Shown here: positions 26,812 to 35,992 of the stretch, in pieces
Position numbering within the stretch: the first letter of the stretch is position 1
Layout of the letters: the number at the start of each line of letters is the position of its first letter
Position numbers and translations under genes: made by a program
The notes under the pieces: generated by a model
Database searches by the model: none
The model's input: only the letters and a program-made list of their open reading frames with translations
Told to the model about the DNA's origin: nothing
Assembly (NCBI GenBank): GCA_964549765.1
Contig: CAZJWR010000006.1
Span: 1-64,000, forward strand
DNA: 64,000 bases
DNA from: CAZJWR01 sp964549765
GTDB taxonomy: Bacteria; Zixibacteria; MSB-5A5; GN15; JAAZOE01
Reading direction: 5' to 3'

Positions 26812-27840
26812 TCAACCGTCGTCATCCTCGAGCTGTGCTTCAATTGCCTTAACCCGCCTGAGTAACTCCGGCAATTGTTTGAGCGCGGCCTCAATCCTGC
26901 CGCTTTCGCCGATCGGCCGCGCCGGGTAGCCGAAATAGGTCTGACCGCCCTCGAGCGACTTGGAAACACCCGATTGAGCGCCGATCCGCGCTCCGTCGCC
27001 TATTTCAATATGTCCCGCCAGTCCCACCTGTCCGGCGAGGATAACCGCCTTGCCCAGCTTGGTGGAACCGGAAATGCCCACTTGGGCCACGATGATCGAA
27101 TTTTCGCCGATCCGGACATTGTGAGCGATCATGACGAGATTGTCGATTTTCACGCCCCGTTCGATCACCGTCGGCCCGATGGCACCCCGGTCGACGGTGA
27201 CATTGGCGCCGAGTTCAACGTTGTCGCCGATTTCCACCCAGCCGACCTGACGGATTTTTTTGAATTCCTGACCCGGTTCCGACGGTGCGAATCCGAATCC
27301 GTCCGCTCCGATGACCGTCCCGGCATGGATGATAATATTGCTGCCGAGGCGGCAGTCGTGCATGATGGAGACATTAGGGGCGATGCGACACCCAGAACCG
27401 ATGCGGGTTTTCGTCCCAACGAAGGTCCCGGCCCCGATCACGGTATTTTCGCCGATGATCACATCGTCCTTGATCACCGCATGCGGCCCGATGCTGATTT
27501 TGTCGGGGACCTGGGCCGATTCCGCGATCACGGCGGTCGGGTGTATTTCCCATACGTCGGCATAGGCGGGGGGATAGACCAGATCAATGATCTGCGAGAA
27601 GGCCAGGTATGGATTTTTGGAGATAACTGCCGCCGGCCCATCGACTACCGTACCGGGGGCTACGACCACCGCCGTTGCGCCGGTAGTAGCCAGATATTTC
27701 TTGTAGACCGGGTTGGACAGAAAAGTGATCTGTCCCGGCCCGGCCGATTCGATGGGCGCCGCCGAATGAATGACGGCGTCGCCGTCGCCGGTGAATTCCG
27801 CTCCGATCTTTTCCGCCAGCTGTCTTACCGTATACTGCAA
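26812..27840 (-). CDS. lpxD: UDP-3-O-(3-hydroxyacyl)glucosamine N-acyltransferase
   Basis: Third committed step of lipid A synthesis: adds a 3-hydroxyacyl chain from ACP to the amino group of UDP-3-O-acylglucosamine. The 342-residue protein has an N-terminal uridine-binding domain (about 1-100) and a left-handed beta-helix of hexapeptide repeats (about 105-310). The catalytic His region reads VMIAHNVRIGENSIIVAQVG. Its presence shows a lipid A-bearing outer membrane. The ompH stop lies two bases upstream and bamA precedes that, an arrangement also seen in proteobacteria. Confidence 0.95.
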   Translation of the reverse strand: MQYTVRQLAEKIGAEFTGDGDAVIHSAAPIESAGPGQITFLSNPVYKKYLATTGATAVVVAPGTVVDGPAAVISKNPYLAFSQIIDLVYPPAYADVWEIHPTAVIAESAQVPDKISIGPHAVIKDDVIIGENTVIGAGTFVGTKTRIGSGCRIAPNVSIMHDCRLGSNIIIHAGTVIGADGFGFAPSEPGQEFKKIRQVGWVEIGDNVELGANVTVDRGAIGPTVIERGVKIDNLVMIAHNVRIGENSIIVAQVGISGSTKLGKAVILAGQVGLAGHIEIGDGARIGAQSGVSKSLEGGQTYFGYPARPIGESGRIEAALKQLPELLRRVKAIEAQLEDDDG

Positions 27841-27842
27841 GA

Positions 27843-28361
27843 TTAATCTCCGCTTTCGAGGATTTCCAAAACCTTGTCGGTGATATCGAGATCTTTCTTG
27901 GCGTAGGCCAGGCCGGCCGAGTTGAACACGAAATCGTAGTTCTCCTCAATGGCGACTTTTTCGATGGCCGCCGTGATCTTGTCATACAGCGGTTTGACCA
28001 GCTCATTCATACGGCGTTCGGCCTTGCCACCCGGCGAGGAGATTTCCCGGGTGAACGAATTCAATGCCTCCTGTTTGGCGTTGATCTCCGCTTCCCGCTC
28101 GAGCTTTTTGTCGGCCGATAGAATCAGTTTCTGCTTGTCGTAATCGGCCATCATCTGCTGCAATTCGTCATCCATAGACGCGGCTTGATCTTCCCAGGCC
28201 TTGTATTCCGTATTGAACGTTTCCTGGGCTTTCTGCCATTCCTTGTAATTGGCCTGAATCTTATCCGAATCGATGAAGGCGAACCGCTGCGCTGCGGCTG
28301 TACCCCCCAGGAGCATGACCAGGCCTATTCCAAGCAGGCCGGTCCTCATCAACTTCGACAT
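27843..28361 (-). CDS. OmpH/Skp-family periplasmic chaperone
   Basis: Periplasmic chaperone that holds unfolded outer-membrane proteins. The 172 residues comprise a signal peptide (GLLGIGLVMLLGGTAAAQ), a short beta strand RFAFIDSDKIQ, a long charged helical arm of about 100 residues, and the closing strand DFVFNSAGLAYAKKDLDITD. The ATG at 28361 has AAGGAG seven bases upstream. An in-frame ATG at 28376 is less well placed. It lies between bamA and lpxD, as in many diderm genomes. Confidence 0.88.
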   Translation of the reverse strand: MSKLMRTGLLGIGLVMLLGGTAAAQRFAFIDSDKIQANYKEWQKAQETFNTEYKAWEDQAASMDDELQQMMADYDKQKLILSADKKLEREAEINAKQEALNSFTREISSPGGKAERRMNELVKPLYDKITAAIEKVAIEENYDFVFNSAGLAYAKKDLDITDKVLEILESGD

Positions 28362-28407
28362 ATGTAACTCCTTCATGATTTATATTCTTTCTTTATTTCA
28401 ACATTTT

Positions 28408-30765
28408 CTACAGGCCGGATCCGATCTGAAAATGAGGTCTCCAGCCTTTCTTCCCGCCGTACGGTTTGGTAAACGCGTACCCGAAATCGAAACCGATGAC
28501 ACCCACTCCGGGCACCACCAGCCGGAAGCCGACGCCGGCGCCTTTGGCCAGCCCCGAGAACAGCTTGATATCGCTTTTCTGAATCCACGACGTCCCGGCG
28601 TCCGCGAAGCCGAGAACGTAAATTTGGCCGGTCACGATGGGAATCTGCAATTCGGCATTGTAGATCGCTTCCGACATGCCGCCCAGCAAAGCACCGGCGG
28701 CGTTGCGCGGCGACAACGAAGCATCCGGGTAGCCCCGGACGATGCCGTCCGGATCGGTGCCGCCGGGAGTAAACCGTTCGGAATACGGAATTTTGTCGTT
28801 ATTGCCGGCGCTGATATAGCCGAACCGGAATTTGCCGACCAGGGCAATACCGGAGATAAGCGGGATATACCGCTGGGCGTCGAAAACATGCTTGTAGTAA
28901 TCCCATTCACCGCCCAGAAATCCCCCGGCCAACTCCCCGCTGTACGATACCCGCGAACCGTTGGTGGCGAAGATCGGCAGGTCGCGGCTGTCGCGTTCGA
29001 TGGTCAGGCCGAGAGCCGACGTTCGCAGGAATCGTTCGCCGTACACCTCCAGGGAATTGTCGTTGGGGACATAGACGAGATCTCCATTGGAATTGATCAG
29101 CGAATCGCCGTTTTGCAGTACGTAGAGATCAGAGAAGTCATAATATTTCACATCCTCAAGCCGGTAGCTGCCGTACAGGCGGAAATAATTATCCGGCCAT
29201 TTCAAGCGGCGGCCCAGACGAAGCGCGCCGCCCCGGCGTCCCTCGGTAAAATCGTCGTACCAACGGCGGTTGAGGTTGTACAGGTCGACTCCGACCGACG
29301 TGGGCGTTCCCATGAACCACGGTTCGGTGAATCCGAGCGATATGGAATTGCGGCGGGAACCGAAATCGACATTGATACTCACGTTCTGACCGTTGCCTCG
29401 GAAATTGGGGATGCCCAGCCCAAACGTGCCGACCAGCTTATCCTGCCCCGAATACCCGGCGCCGGCGGAAACCTGCCCGGTCGGCTTCTCCTGGACTTTG
29501 AGAATCAGATCGACGTCGCCCGACGGCAAATCGCGCACGTCCGGGGTCACATCGGAAAAATAATTCAACTGCATCACTTCGCGCAGCGACCGCATGAGGG
29601 CCGAGCGGTGGAAGGTGTCGCCAGGGCGAATCATCAGCTCCCGGCGGATGACTTTCTCCTTGGTCTTGGTGTTGCCGGTGATATCGATCAAGCGCACTTC
29701 GGACGGGAGGCCTTCGGTGATGACATAGGCGAGATCGATGGTCGTATCCCGGGTGTTGCGCTGGTCGAGGATACGGGCGTGCAGGTAGCCTTTTTCGTGA
29801 TAGGTGCCGTACAACTCACCCAACGATTCGTCGTATTTCTCCTCGTTGAAGATCTCGCCGGTTTTGAAGGTGAGGGCGTGCCGGAGCAGTCCCTCGGAAT
29901 TGATCTCGTTGCCGGAAAAGGACACGTTGCCGAAATAATACTGTGGCCCCTCGTAGACGTCGATGTATATCCGCATGCGGTTGGCGGCGGTGTCGATGAC
30001 GAACGAATCGGACACGATGTAGGCGTCAATGTATCCCTTTTTATGGCAATAGTTGACGATCTTTTCCTTATCCTTGGGAAATTCTTCCTCTTTGAAATCG
30101 GATGAGCGCAGAAAACCGCGCTTGCGGTTGCGCATTTTCCCGACCAGGTCTTCGGCTTTGAGTTGCTTGGTCCCGGTGAGAATCACCTTTTCGACTTTGA
30201 CCTTGCCGTACTCCTTGATATTGAAGACCAGCTTGGCCATGGTCGAATCGGGGGTGTAATCCAGCATCGGGGAAACTTTGGTAAGAAAATACCCTTTGGC
30301 CATGTATTCCGCTTCGATCTTATCCTTGGCCTGAACCATGAGATAATCGGAGATGTAGCCGCTGGGCGCCAGATGCAACAGCTTGTCGAGATCCTTGTCC
30401 GATATCTTCTTGTTCCCCTTGAATTCGATTTCCGTCAGTTTAGGGTATTCTATGACCTGGAGGGTGACGATCACGCCGGCCGCCACCTGCTCGACATCCA
30501 CTGAAATATCCTTGAATATGCCCAGACCGTAGAGGCTCCGTACTGCGTCCTGGAGCATCGTGCCGGTCAACTGCGCGCCGATTTTGAGGTCGGCGACATT
30601 TTTGACCATTTCCTCCGAGGCGTTGACGGCTCCGGAAACGCGAATATCGACGATCTTGTAGGACTGCGCTGCCGCCGGATGCGACAGGCACAGTAAAACC
30701 GCCGCCCATGCCACCACGGGCAGCAGTCTGATTAAAAGCGAATCCCTGCGAATGTTAAACTCCAT
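28408..30765 (-). CDS. bamA: Outer membrane protein assembly factor BamA
   Basis: Central Omp85 subunit that inserts beta-barrel proteins into the outer membrane. The 785-residue protein has a signal peptide (about 1-33, ending HPAAAQ). Five POTRA-like domains follow to about residue 410, each with the GxxxF/YFxDV-type pattern (for example GLGIFKDISVDVEQ and LNYFSDVTPDV). A C-terminal 16-strand barrel contains RGYPDASLSPRNAAGALLGG, matching the VRGY/F motif of the barrel-interior loop. The last residue is Leu rather than the usual aromatic. It starts 11 bases after rplU. Confidence 0.93.
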   Translation of the reverse strand: MEFNIRRDSLLIRLLPVVAWAAVLLCLSHPAAAQSYKIVDIRVSGAVNASEEMVKNVADLKIGAQLTGTMLQDAVRSLYGLGIFKDISVDVEQVAAGVIVTLQVIEYPKLTEIEFKGNKKISDKDLDKLLHLAPSGYISDYLMVQAKDKIEAEYMAKGYFLTKVSPMLDYTPDSTMAKLVFNIKEYGKVKVEKVILTGTKQLKAEDLVGKMRNRKRGFLRSSDFKEEEFPKDKEKIVNYCHKKGYIDAYIVSDSFVIDTAANRMRIYIDVYEGPQYYFGNVSFSGNEINSEGLLRHALTFKTGEIFNEEKYDESLGELYGTYHEKGYLHARILDQRNTRDTTIDLAYVITEGLPSEVRLIDITGNTKTKEKVIRRELMIRPGDTFHRSALMRSLREVMQLNYFSDVTPDVRDLPSGDVDLILKVQEKPTGQVSAGAGYSGQDKLVGTFGLGIPNFRGNGQNVSINVDFGSRRNSISLGFTEPWFMGTPTSVGVDLYNLNRRWYDDFTEGRRGGALRLGRRLKWPDNYFRLYGSYRLEDVKYYDFSDLYVLQNGDSLINSNGDLVYVPNDNSLEVYGERFLRTSALGLTIERDSRDLPIFATNGSRVSYSGELAGGFLGGEWDYYKHVFDAQRYIPLISGIALVGKFRFGYISAGNNDKIPYSERFTPGGTDPDGIVRGYPDASLSPRNAAGALLGGMSEAIYNAELQIPIVTGQIYVLGFADAGTSWIQKSDIKLFSGLAKGAGVGFRLVVPGVGVIGFDFGYAFTKPYGGKKGWRPHFQIGSGL

Positions 30766-30776
30766 TGAAAGAATTT

Positions 30777-31094
30777 TTACGATGGTGCGTTTATCTTGGT
30801 TATTTTCAACTCCGAAAACGGTTGCCGATGCCCCCGGGTGCGGCGATACTTGGTGCGCCGTTTGAATTTGAACACCGTCACTTTTTCGTCTTTGGCCTGA
30901 TCGGTCATTTCCGCCTCAACGCTGGCGTTTTCGACATAGGGGGTTCCGATGATGGGATCTTTTCCGTCTGAAAGCAGCAACACCTTGTCCAGCGTGATCT
31001 TGTCACCTACCGAACCGTCGATTTTGGGGACGCGTATCTGAATACCTTCCTCGACCGTGAACTGCGACCCGCCCGTTTCCACCACAGCATACAT
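30777..31094 (-). CDS. rplU: 50S ribosomal protein L21
   Basis: A 105-residue ribosomal protein starting MYAVVETGGSQFTVEEG and ending with the basic KFKRRTKYRRTRGHRQPF stretch that contacts 23S rRNA. The usual partner rpmA (L27) does not follow. Instead bamA begins 11 bases downstream, so L21 is co-transcribed with envelope-assembly genes. GGAGGAATT precedes the ATG. Confidence 0.95.
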   Translation of the reverse strand: MYAVVETGGSQFTVEEGIQIRVPKIDGSVGDKITLDKVLLLSDGKDPIIGTPYVENASVEAEMTDQAKDEKVTVFKFKRRTKYRRTRGHRQPFSELKITKINAPS

Positions 31095-31507
31095 AAGCTC
31101 AATTCCTCCATAGAGTTCTATTCGAGTTTAAAATTAAAAGGTAATCACCATTTGGCGCAAGTCAAGCAAAATCTCAAATCCGCCCTATCGATCGGAACCC
31201 GTTTCTCTATTCTCAATCTTTATACCTCGGGGCCTTCTTCGGGTTCTGAATAAACGAGCCTAACTGCATGAAATCTAAGTCGATGTCGGCCCATAACCTG
31301 CGGACCGCGTCCGCCCCCGCGTGTATAAACCGGTTCGGAGAAACAGATTATTCCGGTCCCCAATTGCCGAGAGAGACAAAGTAGTAATTGGCAAAGCCGT
31401 CCTTTTTCCGTTTATTGACGCTGAAATCGCAGAAAGCGGTCCGGCCGGCGTATCAGGAATATGGAGTCGAATGATCGGCAACATCGTTGGTGGAAACAGT
31501 TCCCGCT
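31095..31507. promoter_or_regulatory. Divergent intergenic region rplU / uvrB with rplU promoter
   Basis: On the minus strand, TTGACT (complement of 31160-31165) and TACCTT (complement of 31138-31143) with a 16-base spacer make a likely rplU promoter. The rest (31170-31507) has no recognisable gene, RNA or repeat. The uvrB promoter was not identified. Confidence 0.45.
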
Positions 31508-33517
31508 ATGGAAAAATTCGAGTTAGTATCAAATTATAAACCGCGCGGCGATCAGCCCGAAGCCATCGAACAACTGGTGACCGGTCTGGAGCAGGGCCAC
31601 AAATTCCAGACGCTGCTGGGAGTCACCGGATCGGGGAAGACATTTACGATGGCCAATGTCATCGAGCGCTACAACCGACCCGCATTGATCTTGTCCCACA
31701 ACAAGACCCTGGCGGCGCAGTTGTTCGGCGAAATGCGCGCCTTCTTCCCCAATAACGCCGTCGAGTTTTTCATCAGCTACTATGACTACTATCAACCCGA
31801 AGCCTACGTGCCGACCACGGACACCTATATCGAAAAAGACACGTCGATGAACGAGGATATCGACCGATTGCGCCTGCGCGCGACGTCGGCTTTATTGGAG
31901 CGCAACGACGTCGTCATCGTCGCCTCGGTGTCATGCATCTACGGTTTGGGGTCGCCCAAGGATTACAGGGAGCTTCTGCTCTTCATGGAAATCGGGCAGG
32001 AGATGGAGCGCGATGATATTATCCGGGCGCTGATCAATATCCATTATAACCGCAATGACATCGATTTTTCGCGGGGCAATTTCCGGGTGCGCGGCGATAC
32101 CATCGAGTTGATCCCGGCCTATCTGGAAAACGCTCTGCGCATCGAGCTGTTCGGCGACGAGATCGAGCGGCTGACATTTTTCAACCCGACCTCGGGGGAA
32201 ATCATCGAGGAAAGGCAGCGCGTCGCCATCTATCCGGCCAAACATTTCGTTACGACCACGCCGATGCTGGAGAAGGCCGTGCGGCAGATCGAAATCGAAC
32301 TGACCCAGCGACTCGATTATTTCCATTCCGTCGGCAAGCTGCTCGAAGCCCAGCGGCTGGAATCGCGGACACGCTACGACGTCGAGATGATGCGCGAAAT
32401 CGGGTACTGCTCCGGCATTGAAAACTATTCGCGATATCTCACCGGGCGCGAGCCGGGGGAGAGGCCATATACATTGCTGGACTTTTTCCCCAAGGATTTC
32501 CTGATGTTCATCGACGAGTCGCATCAATCGATACCGCAGGTGCGGGGCATGTTCGCCGGGGACCGATCCCGCAAGGAGACGCTGGTCGAGCACGGTTTCC
32601 GCCTGCCGTCGGCGCTGGATAACCGGCCGCTCTATTTCGATGAGTTCGAATCGATTATCAATAAGGCTATTTTCGTATCGGCCACACCCGCCGAATACGA
32701 AATCAAAAAATCCGACGGCGTCGTCGTCGAGCAGGTCATCCGTCCCACCGGATTGGTAGATCCCGAAATCGAGGTGCGCCCGGTGACCAACCAGGTCGAT
32801 GATCTTATCGCCGAAATCCGCGAACGCATCGCCAGGCATGAACGGGTTTTGGTGACGACGCTCACCAAGCGCATGGCCGAGGACNNNNNNNNNNTCACCG
32901 ATTATCTCATCAAGCTCAATATCCGCGCTCATTATCTGCACAGTGAGATCGATTCCATCGACCGCACCGAGCTGATCCGCGACCTGCGCCTGGCCAAATT
33001 CGATGTGCTGGTTGGCATTAATCTATTGCGTGAGGGGCTCGATTTACCGGAAGTATCGTTGGTCGCCATTCTCGACGCCGACAAGGAGGGATTTCTCCGA
33101 AGCGAACAATCACTTATCCAGACATCCGGCCGGGCCGCGCGAAACGCGGCGGGAACGGTCATCTTCTACGCCGACAAAATGACCAATTCGATCGTCAAAG
33201 CTATCGCCGAAACCAATCGCCGCCGTGAAAAGCAGCTTGCCTACAACGAGGAGCACGGCATCACGCCCGAAACGATCCGCAAGACCCGCGAGGAGATCAT
33301 GCGCTCGACGCTGTTCGCCGATTCGCGCACCGAGGTGGAGCCGGTGTTCGAGAAGCCGAGCCATTTCGATGACATGACCAACGAGGACAAATTGGTGTTC
33401 ATGACCAAGGCCATGAAAAAGGCAGCGGACAATCTCGATTTCGAAGTGGCCGCCCAGATCCGCGACGAAATCAACACCTTGCGGGATAGATTGAAAAAAA
33501 CCAAGGGCCGGCGGTGA
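31508..33517 (+). CDS. uvrB: Excinuclease ABC subunit B
   Basis: DNA-damage verification helicase of nucleotide excision repair. About 669 residues carry Walker A GVTGSGKT (38-45), the damage-probing beta-hairpin region SYYDYYQPEAYVP, helicase motifs FIDESHQSIPQ, VSATPAEYE and QTSGRAARNAAG, and the C-terminal UVR motif for UvrA/UvrC contact. A run of 10 N (32885-32894) interrupts MAED and TDYL. Normal UvrB has one Leu there, so probably only one base is truly missing. ATG 31508 is the family start. The frame extends seven codons upstream. Confidence 0.95.
   Translation: MEKFELVSNYKPRGDQPEAIEQLVTGLEQGHKFQTLLGVTGSGKTFTMANVIERYNRPALILSHNKTLAAQLFGEMRAFFPNNAVEFFISYYDYYQPEAYVPTTDTYIEKDTSMNEDIDRLRLRATSALLERNDVVIVASVSCIYGLGSPKDYRELLLFMEIGQEMERDDIIRALINIHYNRNDIDFSRGNFRVRGDTIELIPAYLENALRIELFGDEIERLTFFNPTSGEIIEERQRVAIYPAKHFVTTTPMLEKAVRQIEIELTQRLDYFHSVGKLLEAQRLESRTRYDVEMMREIGYCSGIENYSRYLTGREPGERPYTLLDFFPKDFLMFIDESHQSIPQVRGMFAGDRSRKETLVEHGFRLPSALDNRPLYFDEFESIINKAIFVSATPAEYEIKKSDGVVVEQVIRPTGLVDPEIEVRPVTNQVDDLIAEIRERIARHERVLVTTLTKRMAEDXXXXTDYLIKLNIRAHYLHSEIDSIDRTELIRDLRLAKFDVLVGINLLREGLDLPEVSLVAILDADKEGFLRSEQSLIQTSGRAARNAAGTVIFYADKMTNSIVKAIAETNRRREKQLAYNEEHGITPETIRKTREEIMRSTLFADSRTEVEPVFEKPSHFDDMTNEDKLVFMTKAMKKAADNLDFEVAAQIRDEINTLRDRLKKTKGRR
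32885..32894. other. Assembly gap of 10 N inside uvrB
   Basis: The run adds three codons relative to the conserved MAED-L-TDYL motif. One base completing a Leu codon (Ntc) would restore the family sequence. Confidence 0.9.
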
Positions 33518-33696
33518 TGGTCGAATAGGGGGCGATTATCACCAATATTGTTCTTCCTAATTAATCTCGATCCTCGTATATGGCCCATATTAAGCCTTGA
33601 CATTGTACATTGGTATCTACATTCTTTGGCGGAAGACCGCACATCTATGATTGACCTCTACCGTGAAATATCAAACCCTTGCGAATGGGGGATCAT

Positions 33697-33957
33697 ATGA
33701 AACTGAATGTTAAGGCCTTGGCCTTCACGACGGCGATCATGTGGGGATTAGGGCTGTTCTGCATGACCTGGTGGGTCATACTCTTTCAGGGCGCCACCGG
33801 CGACAAAACGCTCATCGCCTATGTCTATCGCGGTTACAGCATCAGCGCCCTGGGCAGCATTATCGGGCTGGCGTGGGGATTTATCGACGGGCTCATCGGG
33901 GGAGCGATTTTCGCTTGGCTCTATAACCTCCTCACCGGTAGTTCCCGCACATCCTGA
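33697..33957 (+). CDS. Small two-helix membrane protein (often annotated as bacteriophage holin-like)
   Basis: An 86-residue protein with two hydrophobic segments (ALAFTTAIMWGLGLFCMTWW and ISALGSIIGLAWGFIDGLIG) separated by a short polar stretch containing YVYRGYS. Proteins of this pattern are widespread singletons in chromosomal settings and are not tied to phage here. No endolysin or phage gene is near, so a holin role is unlikely. GGGG lies seven bases before the ATG. Function unknown. Confidence 0.65.
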   Translation: MKLNVKALAFTTAIMWGLGLFCMTWWVILFQGATGDKTLIAYVYRGYSISALGSIIGLAWGFIDGLIGGAIFAWLYNLLTGSSRTS

Positions 33958-34033
33958 CGGGACCGAAAACAGGTCGGGTTCTCGACCCCGAAGGCGGGGT
34001 AATCCCGATGTTATCATTGATTGAAAAAGGAAC

Positions 34034-34792
34034 ATGTCTTCTATGAGCAACGTGGAAGTATCGGTGGGCGAAAATATTGCCATGATCAAAATGAACCGTG
34101 GCAAGGTTAATGCCCTTAATGAACCTATGGTTGATGAGCTTCGTGGAGTTTTCAATAGTTTGAAAATCAATCAAGATGTCCGCGCGGTTATACTCACGGG
34201 CCAGGGGAAATTCTTCTCGTTCGGGTTCGATGTCCCGGAATTGTACGATTATTCGCCGGAAGAATTCGCCGGGTATCTTCGAAAATTCACCGACCTTTAT
34301 ACCGATATGTTCGTTTTTCCCAAGCCGCTTGTCGCGGCCATCAACGGCCACGCTGTTGCAGGCGGCTGTATGCTGGCGACCGCCTGCGACGTTCGCCTTA
34401 TGGTCGGCGGAAAGGCCAAGATTTCGCTCAATGAAATCACCTTCGGCTCGTCGGTGTTTGCCGGAAGCGTCGAAATGCTCCGGTACATCGTCGGGTCGCG
34501 GAATGCCGAGAAAATTCTGTTCGGCGGTAAAATGCTGAGCGCCGACGATGCTCATTCCATGCGACTTATCGATCAAGTTGTCCACGAAAACAGCCTTCTG
34601 AATTCGGCCACAATGCGGGCTACGGAGATGGCTGTCAATAATCCCCATGCGTTCGCGGGGGTCAAGGGACTGCTGCGCAATCCGATAGCGGCTCGGATGA
34701 GGCAGGACGAAGAGCCGTCGATTGCGGACTTTGTGAAAATCTGGTATTCCCCGAAGACCCGCGAAAGCCTCAAGACCGTCCAAATTCGCTGA
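34034..34792 (+). CDS. Enoyl-CoA hydratase/isomerase family protein
   Basis: A 252-residue crotonase-fold protein. It has the oxyanion-hole motifs FFSFGFDVPELY and INGHAVAGGCMLATACDVRL, and LNEITFGSSVFAGSVEMLRY in the active-site region. One of the two catalytic Glu positions of classical hydratases appears replaced, so isomerase or another crotonase activity on an acyl-CoA is equally possible. A second ATG at 34043 could also start it. It stands alone between the small membrane protein and an ABM-like gene. Confidence 0.8.
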   Translation: MSSMSNVEVSVGENIAMIKMNRGKVNALNEPMVDELRGVFNSLKINQDVRAVILTGQGKFFSFGFDVPELYDYSPEEFAGYLRKFTDLYTDMFVFPKPLVAAINGHAVAGGCMLATACDVRLMVGGKAKISLNEITFGSSVFAGSVEMLRYIVGSRNAEKILFGGKMLSADDAHSMRLIDQVVHENSLLNSATMRATEMAVNNPHAFAGVKGLLRNPIAARMRQDEEPSIADFVKIWYSPKTRESLKTVQIR

Positions 34793-34923
34793 TGGGCCGC
34801 CGGTAACAGCCGGCGTGACATCACCTTAGGGAAACTTCCACATAATGGACTATTAAAATCTATTATTTTCCGTACCGTTTATGACAAAAGAAACGGTGTT
34901 ACAATCTCCACGAAGGAGGAGTT

Positions 34924-35211
34924 ATGACACGCATTATGGTTCGACACCGGGTAAAGGATTATACTCACTGGCGTGAGGTTTTTGACGGCTTCGTCAAAAC
35001 CCGCAAGGCCGGTGGCGAGAAATCCTATCAGATTTTTCAGGACGGCGCGGATGAAAACAACCTGTACCTCATGTTCGAATGGGATAATGAGGCCAATGCG
35101 CAAAAGTTCTTCGATTCCACCGATCTAAAAGATGCCATGCAAAAGGCGGGCGTCGCCGAAACGCCGGAAATTCACTATTTAAAAGAGGCCAAAGTAGGCG
35201 CTTTGCATTAG
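34924..35211 (+). CDS. ABM-like dimeric alpha/beta-barrel protein
   Basis: A 95-residue protein beginning MTRIMVRHRVKDYTHWREVF with a ferredoxin-like fold pattern: strand, helix over W-x-x-x-F, strand YLMFEWDNEANAQKF, helix. This places it in the antibiotic-biosynthesis-monooxygenase/cyclase-like dimeric barrel superfamily. Members range from quinone oxygenases to heme-binding and structural proteins, so the activity is unknown. A strong GGAGGAG site precedes the ATG. Confidence 0.65.
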   Translation: MTRIMVRHRVKDYTHWREVFDGFVKTRKAGGEKSYQIFQDGADENNLYLMFEWDNEANAQKFFDSTDLKDAMQKAGVAETPEIHYLKEAKVGALH

Positions 35212-35260
35212 CGCCGACAGTTGACGACGCCATATTTGATTTCCCCGACGAGGAGCGTCC

Positions 35261-35294
35261 CGGGCAGATTTTGCCCGGCGCGCCCCGCGCCGGG
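35261..35294. terminator. Convergent hairpin terminator
   Basis: CCCGGCGCG (35274-35282) pairs perfectly with CGCGCCGGG (35286-35294), loop CCC. An alternative CGGGCA/TGCCCG stem (35261-35277) overlaps it. It lies between the convergent ABM-like and cytochrome genes. Confidence 0.5.
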
Positions 35295-35359
35295 AATTTC
35301 ATCAAAGCGCGTCCCGGGGACTATGGCGATCGACATCCCCGAAGCGCCGGGCGCGGTCG

Positions 35360-35911
35360 TTATTTATCCGAATCCTCGTGCATCGATTCCCCTCCCAGCG
35401 AATCTTGCATGGCCATATAATCGCGGTAGGACATATGCGATAGGTGATCGGTGAAGGCGACGATACTCCAGATCTGTTTATCCGTATGGGTCGAGCCGAA
35501 GCCCGGCATGCCGGTAAATTTGAAACCGTTCTTGATGATCCAGAACAATTGCGACGGCGTCCAGACGGAATCGACCCCGACCAGGGTCGGCGGCAGCGGA
35601 TACATCCCTTCCGCAAACTCCTCGCGTCCGATGCCGGGGCCGCCGTGGCAGTCGAGACACATCTCGTTGTAATGCCCGAATCCCTCCAATGAATCGGCCA
35701 TGAGGTCGTTCGGGGCGACAATATCAGCGGCATGATGGCGTACGGAGTTGTCCGTAGTCGTTGAAATAGTCCACAGGGTCAGGGAAGTGTGGTGGTCGCT
35801 GGCGGCGACGTTGTATAAGCCAGAACTGATATACAGATAGCCGATTATCCCCACCACGATCACAAAGACAATGATCGTCACAACCTTTTTTACCAAGAAT
35901 CGAATAAACAT
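35360..35911 (-). CDS. Membrane-anchored c-type cytochrome
   Basis: A 183-residue protein with an N-terminal membrane anchor (VVTIIVFVIVVGIIGYLYI) and one periplasmic class I cytochrome c domain. The heme-binding motif is CLDCHGGPG near the middle, and the likely axial Met lies in FKFTGMPGFGSTH. It would carry electrons at the outer face of the inner membrane. An upstream in-frame ATG would add 14 unlikely residues. It is followed on the same strand by the P460-type cytochrome gene, which lies upstream in transcription, so the two are probably co-expressed. Confidence 0.85.
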   Translation of the reverse strand: MFIRFLVKKVVTIIVFVIVVGIIGYLYISSGLYNVAASDHHTSLTLWTISTTTDNSVRHHAADIVAPNDLMADSLEGFGHYNEMCLDCHGGPGIGREEFAEGMYPLPPTLVGVDSVWTPSQLFWIIKNGFKFTGMPGFGSTHTDKQIWSIVAFTDHLSHMSYRDYMAMQDSLGGESMHEDSDK

Positions 35912-35992
35912 ACATGGCCTTTCACAGCAAATGCGTGGATGTGTCGCCGTCATACGGCGTGACGGCGGTTCACTGCAATCTAAGGCGCAGCC

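Noticed and set aside
33697..33957. Prophage holin
   Set aside because: The sequence type is often labelled holin, but no endolysin, structural or integrase gene is near. I keep it as a small membrane protein.
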